64,000 bases of DNA from Boudabousia marimammalium (GTDB taxonomy: Bacteria > Actinomycetota > Actinomycetes > Actinomycetales > Actinomycetaceae): NCBI RefSeq assembly GCF_001936115.1, contig NZ_MPDM01000002.1, positions 186,001 through 250,000 on the forward strand. The letters are read 5' to 3'. This document shows positions 55,840 to 64,000 of this stretch, piece by piece (position 1 is the stretch's first letter; each line of letters begins with the position of its first letter). A program made the position numbers and the translations under genes. A model generated the notes under the pieces. It saw only the letters and a list, made by a program, of their open reading frames with translations. It made no database searches and was not told the origin of the DNA.

Positions 55840-57024
55840 TTAGCGGACACCAATTTTTCGTGAACATGCCGGCCATTGCCCCCACCCGGAGCGGGCCTGC
55901 AAGATCTTGGCGCGCTGCAACTGCTCAGCAGGTGAAGCCTGCGAAGGAAGCCCGCTACCACCCACTGAACGCCACGTGGAGACACTGAACTGGTAGAGGC
56001 CGTGGTAGCGGCCGTTACGACTCACTGCACGAGGATTACCGCCTGATTCGCATTTAGCTAGCGCCGCCCAGACTCCGCCCGCCGGAGCTACAGCAGGGGC
56101 GCCGCTGGTGGTGGAATGCGCGGGAGCTGACTTTGTTCCACGCAAAGTAACCTGTTTCACGGGTTGCGTCAGGATTTGGCTGTCAATCTCTTCGCTGGAG
56201 ACTACTTCTCCGTTGACCAGCTTGTCACGGTAAGTGATTTGCTTCTTTCCCTTCACACCTTTTTGCTTTACCCTGGTCTGGCCTTTGGTGAGCTTGTCCG
56301 TGTTAACAGTTTCATTAGCGAAAGCGATTTCAGTTGTCTCCACGCGGTCTTTGAACTCAGTCCTGGTGATAGCTACCTGAAGTTTTGAGTTGTTTCTAGT
56401 TACCTGCACAGTATCGTGCTCACCCAAAGTCACATTGGCTAGTTCCAGAGCCTGAGTGAGCGTGGTACCGGCAGGGAGAACGAGGGTGCGCGACTCTTTC
56501 CCAATCAGGAAGGGCACCTCAGTCTCAGTTTGAACGAGGGGGAGCTCTGCTCTCATGGCGCCGCGGGATGCGGTAACGACGGCATCTCGGCCGGCGATTT
56601 CTTGTTCTTTAAGTAGCTGGTTAGCTGTATCTGCTGTGGTCCAGACCTCGATGGTTTCACCGTCCACATTGATTTTACGAAGCTTCGCTTTCGCAACATG
56701 GATTACCATTCCGTCAGTCAGCGGGGTATCTAGGCTAGGTTCAACCTTATCGTGTTCGCCTAGCTCAATATTATTGTCCTCTAACGCGGATGCGACAGTG
56801 CCGCTCCAGGAGTAGCTGGCCAGCACAGTGCCGTCTAAGTCAAGTTTGTATGGGTGGTGGATGGAGGCGGCGCCCACCCCAATACCGGTAAAGGCAAAGG
56901 CAAGGGCAGTGATAGCGGCAATCCACCTGACTGAACGTCTCCTAGGTGGACGTGGCGCAACTTCTTCTTCGCCGCTGATATTGACTTGCACAAAGTTATC
57001 GGTTTGATGCTCAAAAGTGGGCAT
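55840..57024 (-). CDS. rpfB: Resuscitation-promoting factor RpfB-like
   Basis: A 394-residue exported protein. The N-terminal membrane anchor (about 30-52) precedes three DUF348 repeats (about 55-225), a G5 domain (about 225-300) and the Rpf catalytic domain (about 318-392). In the latter, WAALAKCESGGNPRAV contains the catalytic Glu, GRYHGLYQFSVSTWRSVGG the substrate groove, and two Cys a disulfide. Rpfs cleave peptidoglycan and help revive dormant actinobacteria. Its domain order matches the neighbouring gene, so the pair looks like an old duplication with a swapped C-terminus. Confidence 0.93.
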   Translation of the reverse strand: MPTFEHQTDNFVQVNISGEEEVAPRPPRRRSVRWIAAITALAFAFTGIGVGAASIHHPYKLDLDGTVLASYSWSGTVASALEDNNIELGEHDKVEPSLDTPLTDGMVIHVAKAKLRKINVDGETIEVWTTADTANQLLKEQEIAGRDAVVTASRGAMRAELPLVQTETEVPFLIGKESRTLVLPAGTTLTQALELANVTLGEHDTVQVTRNNSKLQVAITRTEFKDRVETTEIAFANETVNTDKLTKGQTRVKQKGVKGKKQITYRDKLVNGEVVSSEEIDSQILTQPVKQVTLRGTKSAPAHSTTSGAPAVAPAGGVWAALAKCESGGNPRAVSRNGRYHGLYQFSVSTWRSVGGSGLPSQASPAEQLQRAKILQARSGWGQWPACSRKIGVR

Positions 57025-57155
57025 TATTGGCTGTTTTCCTTCTGTTCGACAGCAGATAAACGCCTATTCTTATGCAAGTTCCCCTAAAACGCGAGCTATC
57101 ATGGCGTATCGCACACCAGTTTTCAAGAAAAATCCGCTAATTTCAGAGAGGTGAG

Positions 57156-58070
57156 TCACCATTTCCCGTAGACGCGGTAAGTGTTCTCCGCCAGCTGACG
57201 GCAAGCGTCCTCAAGAGGCATCTCCCACTGTTGGGCAATGAACCTGACAGTGTGAGCCATTACGTAGCTGCCGTTCGGGCTGCCCCGATGTGGTTCTGGC
57301 GTCAGGTAGGGCGCATCCGTTTCCACTAGGACTAGCTCCCTCGGCAAGACAGCGAGGGCATCACGCAAACCCTGATTCGCCTTATAGGTGATCGGGCCAG
57401 CGAAGGAAGCATACCAGCCGTTTTCCTTGAGAATCTGCGCCATCTCACTATCCCCCGAGTAGCAGTGGAAAACGGTTCTCTCTGGGGCTCCCACAGTTTT
57501 CAGCAAGCTAATCGTGTCTGCATGAGCGTCACGGTCATGAATCTGCATCGGCTTATCGAGGGCTTTCGCGATTTCACAGTGAGCAGCGAAAGCCTGCTTC
57601 TGTGCTTCCCGCCCAGGCTCCGCGGTCCGGAAATAATCCAAGCCGGTCTCCCCGATAGCGACGCAGAGCGGATGGGCAGCCGCGTCACAGACTGCGCCGA
57701 TGGCTGAATCTAGCGACATTGAGTGGTATTCCTCAAGTTTCGGCTCTAAGCCATCCGGGCTTTTCTCTGTGAAGCCCGCATGGAGCGCCGCCTCATTGGG
57801 GTGAATCGCGACAGAGACTCTCACCTGATCTGGGTGCGCTTCAGCCAGTTCGAGGGCGGGATTGAGGTCCATGACCTCACAAGCTGAAGTAATCACTTTC
57901 GGAATATTAACCTCGCGCGCCCATTGCAACTGCTGCTGCAGGGAAGGGCGCACACCCTCGGGACTGGGAATCTCACCCGGATGTAAAGGCAGATGCGTGT
58001 GGTTATCGGGAACCGGGTAAGGAAGCGCCTCAGGGACTTCCGGCCACATGCGACGTTTCTTCTTACCCAT
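57156..58070 (-). CDS. tatD: TatD-family metal-dependent hydrolase
   Basis: A TIM-barrel metallohydrolase of the amidohydrolase superfamily, with DNase or D-aminoacyl-tRNA deacylase activity reported in the family. The metal ligands are visible in DNHTHLPLH (about 22-30), IGETGLDYFR (about 138-147), QIHDRDAH (about 176-183), FHCYSGDS (about 200-207) and VETDAPYLTPEPHRG (about 248-262). The ATG follows GAGGAGATGTAA. It precedes rpfB in the conserved actinobacterial tatD-rpfB-rsmA-ispE cluster. Confidence 0.95.
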   Translation of the reverse strand: MGKKKRRMWPEVPEALPYPVPDNHTHLPLHPGEIPSPEGVRPSLQQQLQWAREVNIPKVITSACEVMDLNPALELAEAHPDQVRVSVAIHPNEAALHAGFTEKSPDGLEPKLEEYHSMSLDSAIGAVCDAAAHPLCVAIGETGLDYFRTAEPGREAQKQAFAAHCEIAKALDKPMQIHDRDAHADTISLLKTVGAPERTVFHCYSGDSEMAQILKENGWYASFAGPITYKANQGLRDALAVLPRELVLVETDAPYLTPEPHRGSPNGSYVMAHTVRFIAQQWEMPLEDACRQLAENTYRVYGKW

Positions 58071-58088
58071 TTACATCTCCTCTATGTT

Positions 58089-58967
58089 TTAGGAAGCGGC
58101 AAGCTCCCCGGCATTATGCTTCTTCTTTGCCATCATACCGAAGATGACAATCAAGATAACACCCAGAGCGGAGGTGACGAGGGAGCCCTCGAAACCAAAG
58201 TTGCCGCCGGAGATGAAATCTTTACCCGGAATCGGCACTGAGGTGAGCACGCTACCCTGCATGGTCAAACCTGACACGAGTGAACCATAGATGAGGCCCT
58301 GAGAGAAGTTCCAGACGGCGTGCGCGAAGCCAGCAATCCACAGGCTACCCCAGTTATAGAAAATCGAGGCGAACACAAGTCCCGCCAAAACTAGGTTGAT
58401 TGCGGGAACAACGGTGATGCCGGGGTTCAGACCGTGCAGCAAAGCGAACATCAAACTGGAGACAACAAAGCTAAACAGAATTCCTTTCGCTTTAGAAAAA
58501 TGCGGCATCAGATACCCGCGGAACAAGATTTCCTCAAAGGGCCCTTGCACAAGGAAGAAACCAAGCCCCAGCAGCAAAGCCGGAAGCTGGGAGGATTGGA
58601 AGTTGCTGCTGACGGAAACGCCACCCAGCAACCAAATCAGGAAAGCGACTGCACTGATTGCAAGAAAACCAGCGAAAGAGCCGGCAAGAGCGCCTGTGAT
58701 GACCTGGTTTTTGGTAAAACCCAAATTTTGGGGGGTGACTTTGCTGATTCTACGAATCAGGTATAGGGCCACCATGACTATGAGGATCTGGGCAATCAGC
58801 CGGCTTAAAGTAAGCCGTTGATTGGGGTCGCCGGTTGGAATCAGGAACAGCACAATCTCAATTGGTACTGAGACACCAATCAAAATTAGTAGTAGCACAC
58901 CTAAGGGAATCCATAGCAAATGTTTGCTGTCACGGTAGGGAATCGCGTCTTCAAGTTGCTGATACAT
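58089..58967 (-). CDS. CPBP family intramembrane metalloprotease
   Basis: A polytopic protein of about 292 residues with about eight helices. The CPBP/Abi signature GPFEEILFRGYLMP (about 156-169) with EExxxR, and the later LMFALLHGL (about 187-195) and AHAVWN motifs supply the predicted metal ligands. The family cleaves membrane-embedded substrates and includes bacteriocin self-immunity proteins. I place the start at MYQQLEDAIPY (58967), 11 bases after the GDPD stop. A longer frame up to 59000 would overlap that gene. Confidence 0.85.
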   Translation of the reverse strand: MYQQLEDAIPYRDSKHLLWIPLGVLLLILIGVSVPIEIVLFLIPTGDPNQRLTLSRLIAQILIVMVALYLIRRISKVTPQNLGFTKNQVITGALAGSFAGFLAISAVAFLIWLLGGVSVSSNFQSSQLPALLLGLGFFLVQGPFEEILFRGYLMPHFSKAKGILFSFVVSSLMFALLHGLNPGITVVPAINLVLAGLVFASIFYNWGSLWIAGFAHAVWNFSQGLIYGSLVSGLTMQGSVLTSVPIPGKDFISGGNFGFEGSLVTSALGVILIVIFGMMAKKKHNAGELAAS

Positions 58968-58977
58968 GATTGAAAGT

Positions 58978-60813
58978 TTAACCAATAATGAAGTCGGCAA
59001 CGATTTCTAGCGGGCTACGTTTATCTAGCTGCTGTAAAGCATCTCTTATCGCGGTCGGGTGGTCAGTAATGATGCCATCCACGCTTGAGCGGATGAACTG
59101 CTGGATTGACTCTTCCGTGTTGACGGTCCAGACTACGGCTTTCTTGCCGGCAGCGTGAATCTCATCAATGTTCTCTCCGGTGGCTTCACGCTCTTCCATG
59201 ATGAGGTAGTCGCCCTTAAGGTCTTTCAAGTCACCTGATGAGAAGAAGTAAAGGAATCCGGTCTTGATTTCGGGGTGGCGGAGCGCAGTGTATTCAATGA
59301 TTTTGTAGTCGAGGGAGAGAATCACACACTCATCTAGCATGTTCTTGTCTTTGATGAGAGCAACGACTTCATCCACCATTTTCTCGTCAGCGCTTTCTCC
59401 CTTGAGCTCTACGAACACACCAATCTTGCCTTTGGAGGCGTCTAGGATTTCCGTGAAAGTGGGGACCGGCTGCGCCGGCTGATCGGGGTAGAACTCATTT
59501 TTGACCTGAAGTTCTTTGATTTCTGCTAGGGTCATTTCGCCGGGTTTTTTAGCGACCCCGGTGACTCTAGCGAAGTCCTTGTCGTGGTTGATAATGTACT
59601 GATTATCTTTGGTGCGTTGCACATCAATCTCAGTCCATGCAACGCCCTGATCGATGGCTTTTTGGATGCCTTGGATGGTGTTTTCCGCTCCCAGATCCCC
59701 GCCGCCACGGTGTGCGACCAGTTCAATTTTCTTACCCGTGAGGAAGATTTCCGTGAAATAGGTTTGCATGATGGTCGCCACGGTCAGGTTGAAAGCGGTG
59801 ATTAGGACCAGCACGCCCACGACCTCGGCCTTGGTTTTGAAACGAATCTTTTGCACCAGCTCTTCGCCGGTGAGAGCTGTAGCTTGGGTGTTAATCTGAA
59901 GCTGAATCTCACGGCCATCTTGCTGATTGAACTGGTAGAACAGTTTGGTCAAGTCCCCAATCAGGATGGGAACGGACACGAAAGCGAAGAATCCGAAAAG
60001 TTCAACACCGGAAAGCAAAAGTAGCGCGGTGGCACCTTTAACACCCATGAAGCTATAGCTCAGAGCGTAGGACAGGCCGGCCAGGATTGCTCCTAGAATT
60101 GCTGCGATACTAAGGAAAATCAGGGCGATTTTAATGATTGCCCAAATATATTTCGGGAAGAAGGCCTTCCAGTGTTTCCGCATGAGTTGGCGTGAACTGC
60201 GCAGAGCCTGCAATTCGCTTCGCCCGTCAATCAAAATGAAATGGACGGTGAAAATGTAAATCACTGCCAGCAAGGACAGCACCACTAGGGCGGCAACATA
60301 GCCTGCATAGTACAGCGGCTGCTTGAAGATGACTGAGGTGATAAAGTTCGGAATCTGGAACTGGGAGAATGGGCCCAGACTGATACCCAAACCAATCAGC
60401 GGCAACACTAGGGCCGTATAGATAACTAAGAAAACACCAATCGGGGAGAAGAAATGCTTCGCCGATTTGAGTGAAGCCCACAAGATATTTCGCATCTTCA
60501 TATTGAATTTACGCTCTTGCACAAGGGAACTAACAATAATGAAAGTGTTGATATCGATGGCGAAAATAAAAATCAGCATGACTGCGCCGACCAAGATTAC
60601 GGGCAAACCGTACAGACTAAAAAGGAAACCCTGATAGTCGCCACTGGAAATATTAGTGCGGCCACTGGCATGAACTAGCGCCTGCATCATCATGTTAAAA
60701 AGCGGCAGAATGAGCCCAGTAACCAGAAGTTTTGAGATGAGCTGATATTTTGCATACAGCCATAGGGTGCGGCCATTGATCGCGATCTGGTTGGTTTTTT
60801 GCTGGTCGCTCAT
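58978..60813 (-). CDS. Glycerophosphodiester phosphodiesterase with N-terminal membrane domain
   Basis: A 611-residue protein. About eight transmembrane helices (about 20-350) form the GDPD membrane domain, and the catalytic domain (about 365-600) is external. Catalytic motifs are ELVAHRGGGDLGAENT (about 363-378), EIDVQRTKD (about 394-402) and INHDKDFARVTG (about 406-417), with FVELKGES later. It hydrolyses glycerophosphodiesters from lipid or teichoic acid turnover. It is likely cotranscribed with the following CPBP protease. Confidence 0.92.
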   Translation of the reverse strand: MSDQQKTNQIAINGRTLWLYAKYQLISKLLVTGLILPLFNMMMQALVHASGRTNISSGDYQGFLFSLYGLPVILVGAVMLIFIFAIDINTFIIVSSLVQERKFNMKMRNILWASLKSAKHFFSPIGVFLVIYTALVLPLIGLGISLGPFSQFQIPNFITSVIFKQPLYYAGYVAALVVLSLLAVIYIFTVHFILIDGRSELQALRSSRQLMRKHWKAFFPKYIWAIIKIALIFLSIAAILGAILAGLSYALSYSFMGVKGATALLLLSGVELFGFFAFVSVPILIGDLTKLFYQFNQQDGREIQLQINTQATALTGEELVQKIRFKTKAEVVGVLVLITAFNLTVATIMQTYFTEIFLTGKKIELVAHRGGGDLGAENTIQGIQKAIDQGVAWTEIDVQRTKDNQYIINHDKDFARVTGVAKKPGEMTLAEIKELQVKNEFYPDQPAQPVPTFTEILDASKGKIGVFVELKGESADEKMVDEVVALIKDKNMLDECVILSLDYKIIEYTALRHPEIKTGFLYFFSSGDLKDLKGDYLIMEEREATGENIDEIHAAGKKAVVWTVNTEESIQQFIRSSVDGIITDHPTAIRDALQQLDKRSPLEIVADFIIG

Positions 60814-60986
60814 CTATTATTCACATCATTTCTGGTCCAGATTAACCCTCGGGGCAAGCAACCTTACCCTACCAGAAGCTGTTCGTTTAAGGTTACTTCT
60901 ACTATTTTGGCGGCTGTTTAGCCTCATCTAATGGTAAGCATGTAGTCGTATAGCTAGGCGACGCTCTGGTTTAGCTGCCGGATTCC

Positions 60987-61613
60987 TTATTTGAAGGTGG
61001 TGATTTCTTCGGCTGCTAGCCTAACGGTGTCGTGCGGCTGATAGTTGGCTTTCCCGATCGCAACAATCAGGACGGGCAGGTACCGTTCCGGATCCAGGCC
61101 CAGCGCTTGCGCAATCTGGTCTTTTTCGAATCCGCCAATAGCGTTGGTGTCGTAGCCGTGAGCGCGCGCGACCAGCATCAGCTGCATTGCGGCAAGACTG
61201 GAGTCCAGCAGGGCTTTGTCCGCAATCTCACGTGGGGTGGCGTTCTCATATTTCGGCATGAAGAAAGCCATCTTCTCGGCTTTGAACTCTGGCGTCATGT
61301 AGCCTTTCTCAACGGCCCGGCTGTAGATAGTTTCCGCATTCTCATAGGAGCGTAAATCTCCAAAAATCACGATCATGGCGGCGGAGGTGTCGTTTTGGCG
61401 AATATTTTTGCGCACCAGCGGCCGCAAAATATTCTTCCCTTCTTCGCTTTCCACAATGACGAAACGCCACGGCTGCAGGTTCACTGAGGAGGGAGCTTTC
61501 GCCGTCTGGTTAATGATCTCCAGCATTTCTTCGCGGGGAATCTTCACGGTTTCATCGAAGACCTTCACTGAGGCACGATTTAGCACAACATCTGTAAAAC
61601 TATCGTTAATCAT
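60987..61613 (-). CDS. Nitroreductase family protein
   Basis: An FMN-dependent NAD(P)H oxidoreductase fold, 208 residues. The N-terminal NRASVKVFDETVKIPREEM (about 12-30), with FMN-contacting RAS, and APSSVNLQPWRFVIVES (about 38-54) are typical. The central LLDSSLAAMQLMLVARAHGYDTNAIGG (about 134-160) matches the flavin-binding region. The substrate is not inferable. No partner gene is adjacent. Confidence 0.92.
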   Translation of the reverse strand: MINDSFTDVVLNRASVKVFDETVKIPREEMLEIINQTAKAPSSVNLQPWRFVIVESEEGKNILRPLVRKNIRQNDTSAAMIVIFGDLRSYENAETIYSRAVEKGYMTPEFKAEKMAFFMPKYENATPREIADKALLDSSLAAMQLMLVARAHGYDTNAIGGFEKDQIAQALGLDPERYLPVLIVAIGKANYQPHDTVRLAAEEITTFK

Positions 61614-61703
61614 GGTTCTCTTTACTAAAGGAATCGTGGGTTTTAATCACCACACATTATAGTCTTGGATTCCCCCGTCAGCTAGCGGCTCTGAGCGGTC
61701 AGG

Positions 61704-62343
61704 CTACGCGGGTAGCTCAACTTTGATGCTGAGCTGTTCCCCATCACTGCTGGCCGCGGCCTTGCCCCGATATTTTTCCACTATTGACTGCAAAATGGCG
61801 AGGCCGATTCCGTTGCCGCCGGTGGCGGCGTTGCGGTGCTCATCAAGTCTGGTGAAGCGGTCAAAAATCTCACTGTAGGAGCGTTCTTCCAGCCCGTCCG
61901 CATGATTACGGGTTTCAATGATGACCCGCCTCCCGCGCTTGCTCACTGTCAGCTGGGATTCCGTGTTCACGGTAGCGTATTTGCTGAGGTTGGCCAGCAA
62001 AATAGTCAAGATTGAGGTACTCCCCCTCGTCCCCATGCGCAACCAGGCCCGGTTCCACCTTGACCTGCAAGGCGCCACCCTGTGCGGCAAGCAGCTGCAC
62101 GTAATGGTCCGCGATTTCTTCCGCAACCTCGGTGAGGTCAAAATCAGCGGCCGCAAGGGGCTGCCCCTCATCCAGTTTCACCAACGTCATCATGTCGTTA
62201 ATCAAGAAGTTGAGCCGCTGCGAAGCCGCCTTAATGCGGCCCAACGACTCATGCTGACCAGATAGATTTTTGCCCGGCGGTGTCCTTATGGAAACGGTAG
62301 TTTTTGTGGACGCCCTCACCCCTGTCCCCTGCCGCAATGTCAC
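61704..62343 (-). pseudogene. Truncated, frameshifted sensor histidine kinase
   Basis: The downstream frame (to 61704) encodes the HATPase end: NTESQLTVSKRGRRVIIETRN, IFDRFTRLDEH and GGNGIGLAILQSIVEKYRGK. The upstream frame (about 62290-62030) encodes LGRIKAASQRLNFLINDMMT and LVKLDEGQPLAAADFDLTEV. A frameshift near 62010-62030 separates them. The phospho-acceptor His region, sensor domain and membrane helices are missing. It was once an OmpR-class partner of the adjacent regulator remnant. Confidence 0.8.
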
Positions 62344-62704
62344 TGACGGCTTCCAGCACGTGGCTTTGATGTCCGGGCAAGCAGTTCCGGCGCAGCGAAC
62401 GGCTTCGCCAGATAGTCGTCAGCCCCCAGGCCGAGGCCCTCCGCTTTGTCCTGCATCTGAGATTTCGCGGTCAACAGCAGGACAGGCGTGGTTCTGCCTT
62501 GTTTTCGGACGCTTTTGAGGACTTCCAGCCCGCTGAGTTTCGGCATCATAATGTCGAGAATGATGATGTTTAGTCGGTAACTGCCAGATAGTTAAGGGCA
62601 TCTTACCCGTCGTAGACACTGTCCACAGAATAGTTGTTCTTAGCTAGAATCTGGCTGATGGCGTCGCTCAGCCCTTTTTCGTCTTCTGCGTACAGGAATC
62701 TCAT
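62340..62704 (-). pseudogene. Truncated response regulator with stop and frameshift
   Basis: Starting at ATG 62704, the frame reads MRFLYAEDEKGLSDAISQIL, then VDSVYDG and a TAA stop, then DALNYLAV. A one-base shift leads to IIILDIMMPKLSGLEVL and VLLLTAKSQMQDKAEGLGLG with ADDYLAKPFAAPELLA, a complete receiver domain sequence with acidic residues, phospho-Asp and Lys. The C-terminal winged-helix DNA-binding domain is deleted, with the kinase remnant following directly. Confidence 0.85.
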
Positions 62705-62724
62705 ATCTACAATCACATCACACT

Positions 62725-63228
62725 TTAGCGGTTTTCGGGGCTGGCTTGACGCTGCGCTGTTTGCTCAGGGCTGGGGCGGTTGCTGTTCTGTTCGGCTCCG
62801 CGCCGGCCGCGGTCGTGGTTGCGAGGCCCTTCTTGGCCACGGTGACCATCTTGCCCGCGATGCTCACGGGGACCATTCTGCCCTCAGTGGTCTTGACCGG
62901 GGCGTTCACCGCTTTCAGCACGGTTGCGGGTGGTGTTACGCTCCATGTCTTTGACATGTTTTTCAGGTCCGCGTTTATTAGCTCCGGGCACGGAACGAAT
63001 ATCTCCAGGTAGTAGTCCTGACGGGTTTTCCTGTGAGGCTTCTACTTCCTGACGGTCCGCGACGCGGCGCCTTTCATGACGGAGGTCGCGGTCACAGTGA
63101 GACTTGTACTCTTCTAGGCTGGTCACCTACATAACAACCGGAGTGGGCTCAGGGGTGGGCGTTTCTAGGTTATTGCCGGAAGGTCCAGCAATGATCGCTA
63201 CCATCGCTAGTGCGCTTAGTACGCTCAT
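62725..63228 (-). pseudogene. Small exported hydrophilic protein gene with two in-frame stops
   Basis: An ATG at 63228 with GGAG upstream opens a signal-like MSVLSALAMVAIIAGPSGNN, then a Pro/Thr stretch and TAG at 63127-63129. The same frame continues with TSLEEYKSHCDRDLRHERRR and a hydrophilic region, meets TGA at 62884-62886, and continues with GQNGPREHRGQDGHRGQEGP to a TAA at 62725-62727. The absence of other stops over about 165 codons suggests a recently disabled gene. Its place upstream of the regulator remnant suggests a shared operon. Family not recognised. Confidence 0.6.
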
Positions 63229-63386
63229 TTTCTTCTCCTAGATAGTTTCAAGTTTTGCAATCAAGCGGGTTTGATTTCTTGCTTACTTTCTAATCTAGGG
63301 GGGTGAACCTTAAACGAACCTAAAACGGCACTATTTCGCTTTTGGTTTAGATTTTAGAAGCTCCCTGAGGACAACTCTGTGTTTGA

Positions 63387-64000
63387 TTAGTACCCGAGCT
63401 CGTCCATGATTTGGTTGATGCTGGCGAACATATCTTTAATATCGTCAAGGGTTTCCTCCGGGCTGATAGTGATGATTCGAAGCGCGTTTTTGTGGTCAAG
63501 TTCCGTAGTGAAGATGCCTGCCACATTATCTCTTCTAAGCCGTTCCGCGAGCGCAATGTTTCGCTTAGCGCTTTCCTTATCGGTTTCGGCTTTGACCCTG
63601 AATGTGACGATGGCAAGGCTCGCTTTTGACACTAGCTCTAGGCGTTCAGATTCGACGATTTGGGTCTCAAGCCATTCCGCGTATTTGATTGAAGAGTTAA
63701 TCATTTTGCTTAGTTTCGCGCTGCCCAAAGTTTTCAGGGTAAGCCAGAGTCGAGGTCCGCGGGGCGGACGGGTGAGTTCCGGGCCTAGGTCCCACCAATT
63801 CGGGTATTGGTCGCTATCTTTAACATCTTGCAGGTATTCACCGCCGACACTGTAGGTTCGTAGAAGGTTTCTGAGATCCTTCACAAGGCAGAAAGCGACT
63901 CCGTAAATTTGGAACAACCATTTGTGTCCATCCCAAGCGATAGAGTCTGACTTTTCGATTCCTTTGGCGAGATGCTTGTATTCGGAGAGGACTACCGATC
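63387..64000 (-). CDS. Pyridoxal-phosphate-dependent decarboxylase, C-terminal part (runs off window)
   Basis: The open frame continues past the right edge without a stop. SIAWDGHKWLFQIYG (about 63950-63905) contains the lysine that binds PLP in group II aromatic-amino-acid or glutamate decarboxylases and related enzymes. NWWDLGPELTRPPRGPRLWL and the C-terminal small domain ending DDIKDMFASINQIMDELGY follow. The gene's N-terminal part and any partner lie beyond the window. The substrate cannot be told; aromatic amino acids or 2,4-diaminobutyrate are possible for this family. Confidence 0.85.
   Translation of the reverse strand, partial: SVVLSEYKHLAKGIEKSDSIAWDGHKWLFQIYGVAFCLVKDLRNLLRTYSVGGEYLQDVKDSDQYPNWWDLGPELTRPPRGPRLWLTLKTLGSAKLSKMINSSIKYAEWLETQIVESERLELVSKASLAIVTFRVKAETDKESAKRNIALAERLRRDNVAGIFTTELDHKNALRIITISPEETLDDIKDMFASINQIMDELGY

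Noticed and set aside
57025-57155. Possible c-di-AMP riboswitch upstream of the rpfB-like gene
   Set aside because: Rpf genes in some actinobacteria have one, but the gap here is only 131 bases and I see none of its paired elements.

Overview
The window looks like chromosomal DNA of a Gram-positive actinobacterium of moderate G+C content. The family Actinomycetaceae (the Varibaculum/Mobiluncus/Actinomyces area) is my best guess. The reasons are the actinobacterial gene neighbourhoods eno-divIC-DUF501-ppx, tatD-rpfB-rsmA-ispE and mfd-pth, the resuscitation-promoting-factor-like cell-wall enzymes, the MEP isoprenoid genes (ispH, ispE), and an S-layer-homology anchored glycosidase. The genus assignment is inference.

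Layout. 1-1.85 kb: a broken AAA ATPase gene, a 23-bp tandem repeat, and a hipBA toxin-antitoxin pair with three evenly spaced operator-like sites. 1.85-12.7 kb: housekeeping genes (ychF, rmuC, ispH, xseAB, uppS, trhA, greA, an AI-2E-type permease, msrA, an FKBP isomerase, a Bax-inhibitor-1 membrane protein), often convergent and sharing strong hairpin terminators. 12.9-16.8 kb: a four-gene ABC exporter plus two-component operon. 16.8-22.1 kb: a tRNA with anticodon UAA, nhaA, and the ppx/DUF501/divIC/eno cluster. 22.4-31.7 kb: a secreted GH3 glycosidase with SLH repeats, then a TetR regulator divergent from an MMPL transporter and a very large YhgE/Pip-like membrane protein. 31.8-33.7 kb: two unrecognised membrane or exported proteins. 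33.7-38.1 kb: mfd and pth. 38.1-45.1 kb: a polar amino-acid ABC importer behind a 26-bp near-palindrome, a TrpR-family repressor, galTK, and a stand-alone bifunctional trpCF. 45.2-47.9 kb: a heavily deleted oligopeptide (opp/dpp) ABC operon. 47.9-50.4 kb: a serine hydrolase and a BrkB-type membrane protein. 50.5-58.1 kb: ABC-F, ispE, rsmA, two DUF348-G5 muralytic enzymes, and tatD. 58.1-61.6 kb: a CPBP protease, a membrane-domain glycerophosphodiesterase, and a nitroreductase. 61.7-63.2 kb: a decayed two-component system beside a decayed exported-protein gene. The right edge holds part of a PLP-dependent decarboxylase.

The points most worth attention are: the MMPL transporter with what looks like an eroded, catalytically dead ABC ATPase domain at its C-terminus, translationally coupled to a roughly 1070-residue repeat-rich YhgE protein; the TrpR-family gene placed next to a palindrome-controlled amino-acid importer and a trpCF whose TrpF half has Ser in place of the catalytic Cys; the hipBA operator array; the UAA tRNA without a long variable arm; and two separate zones of operon decay.
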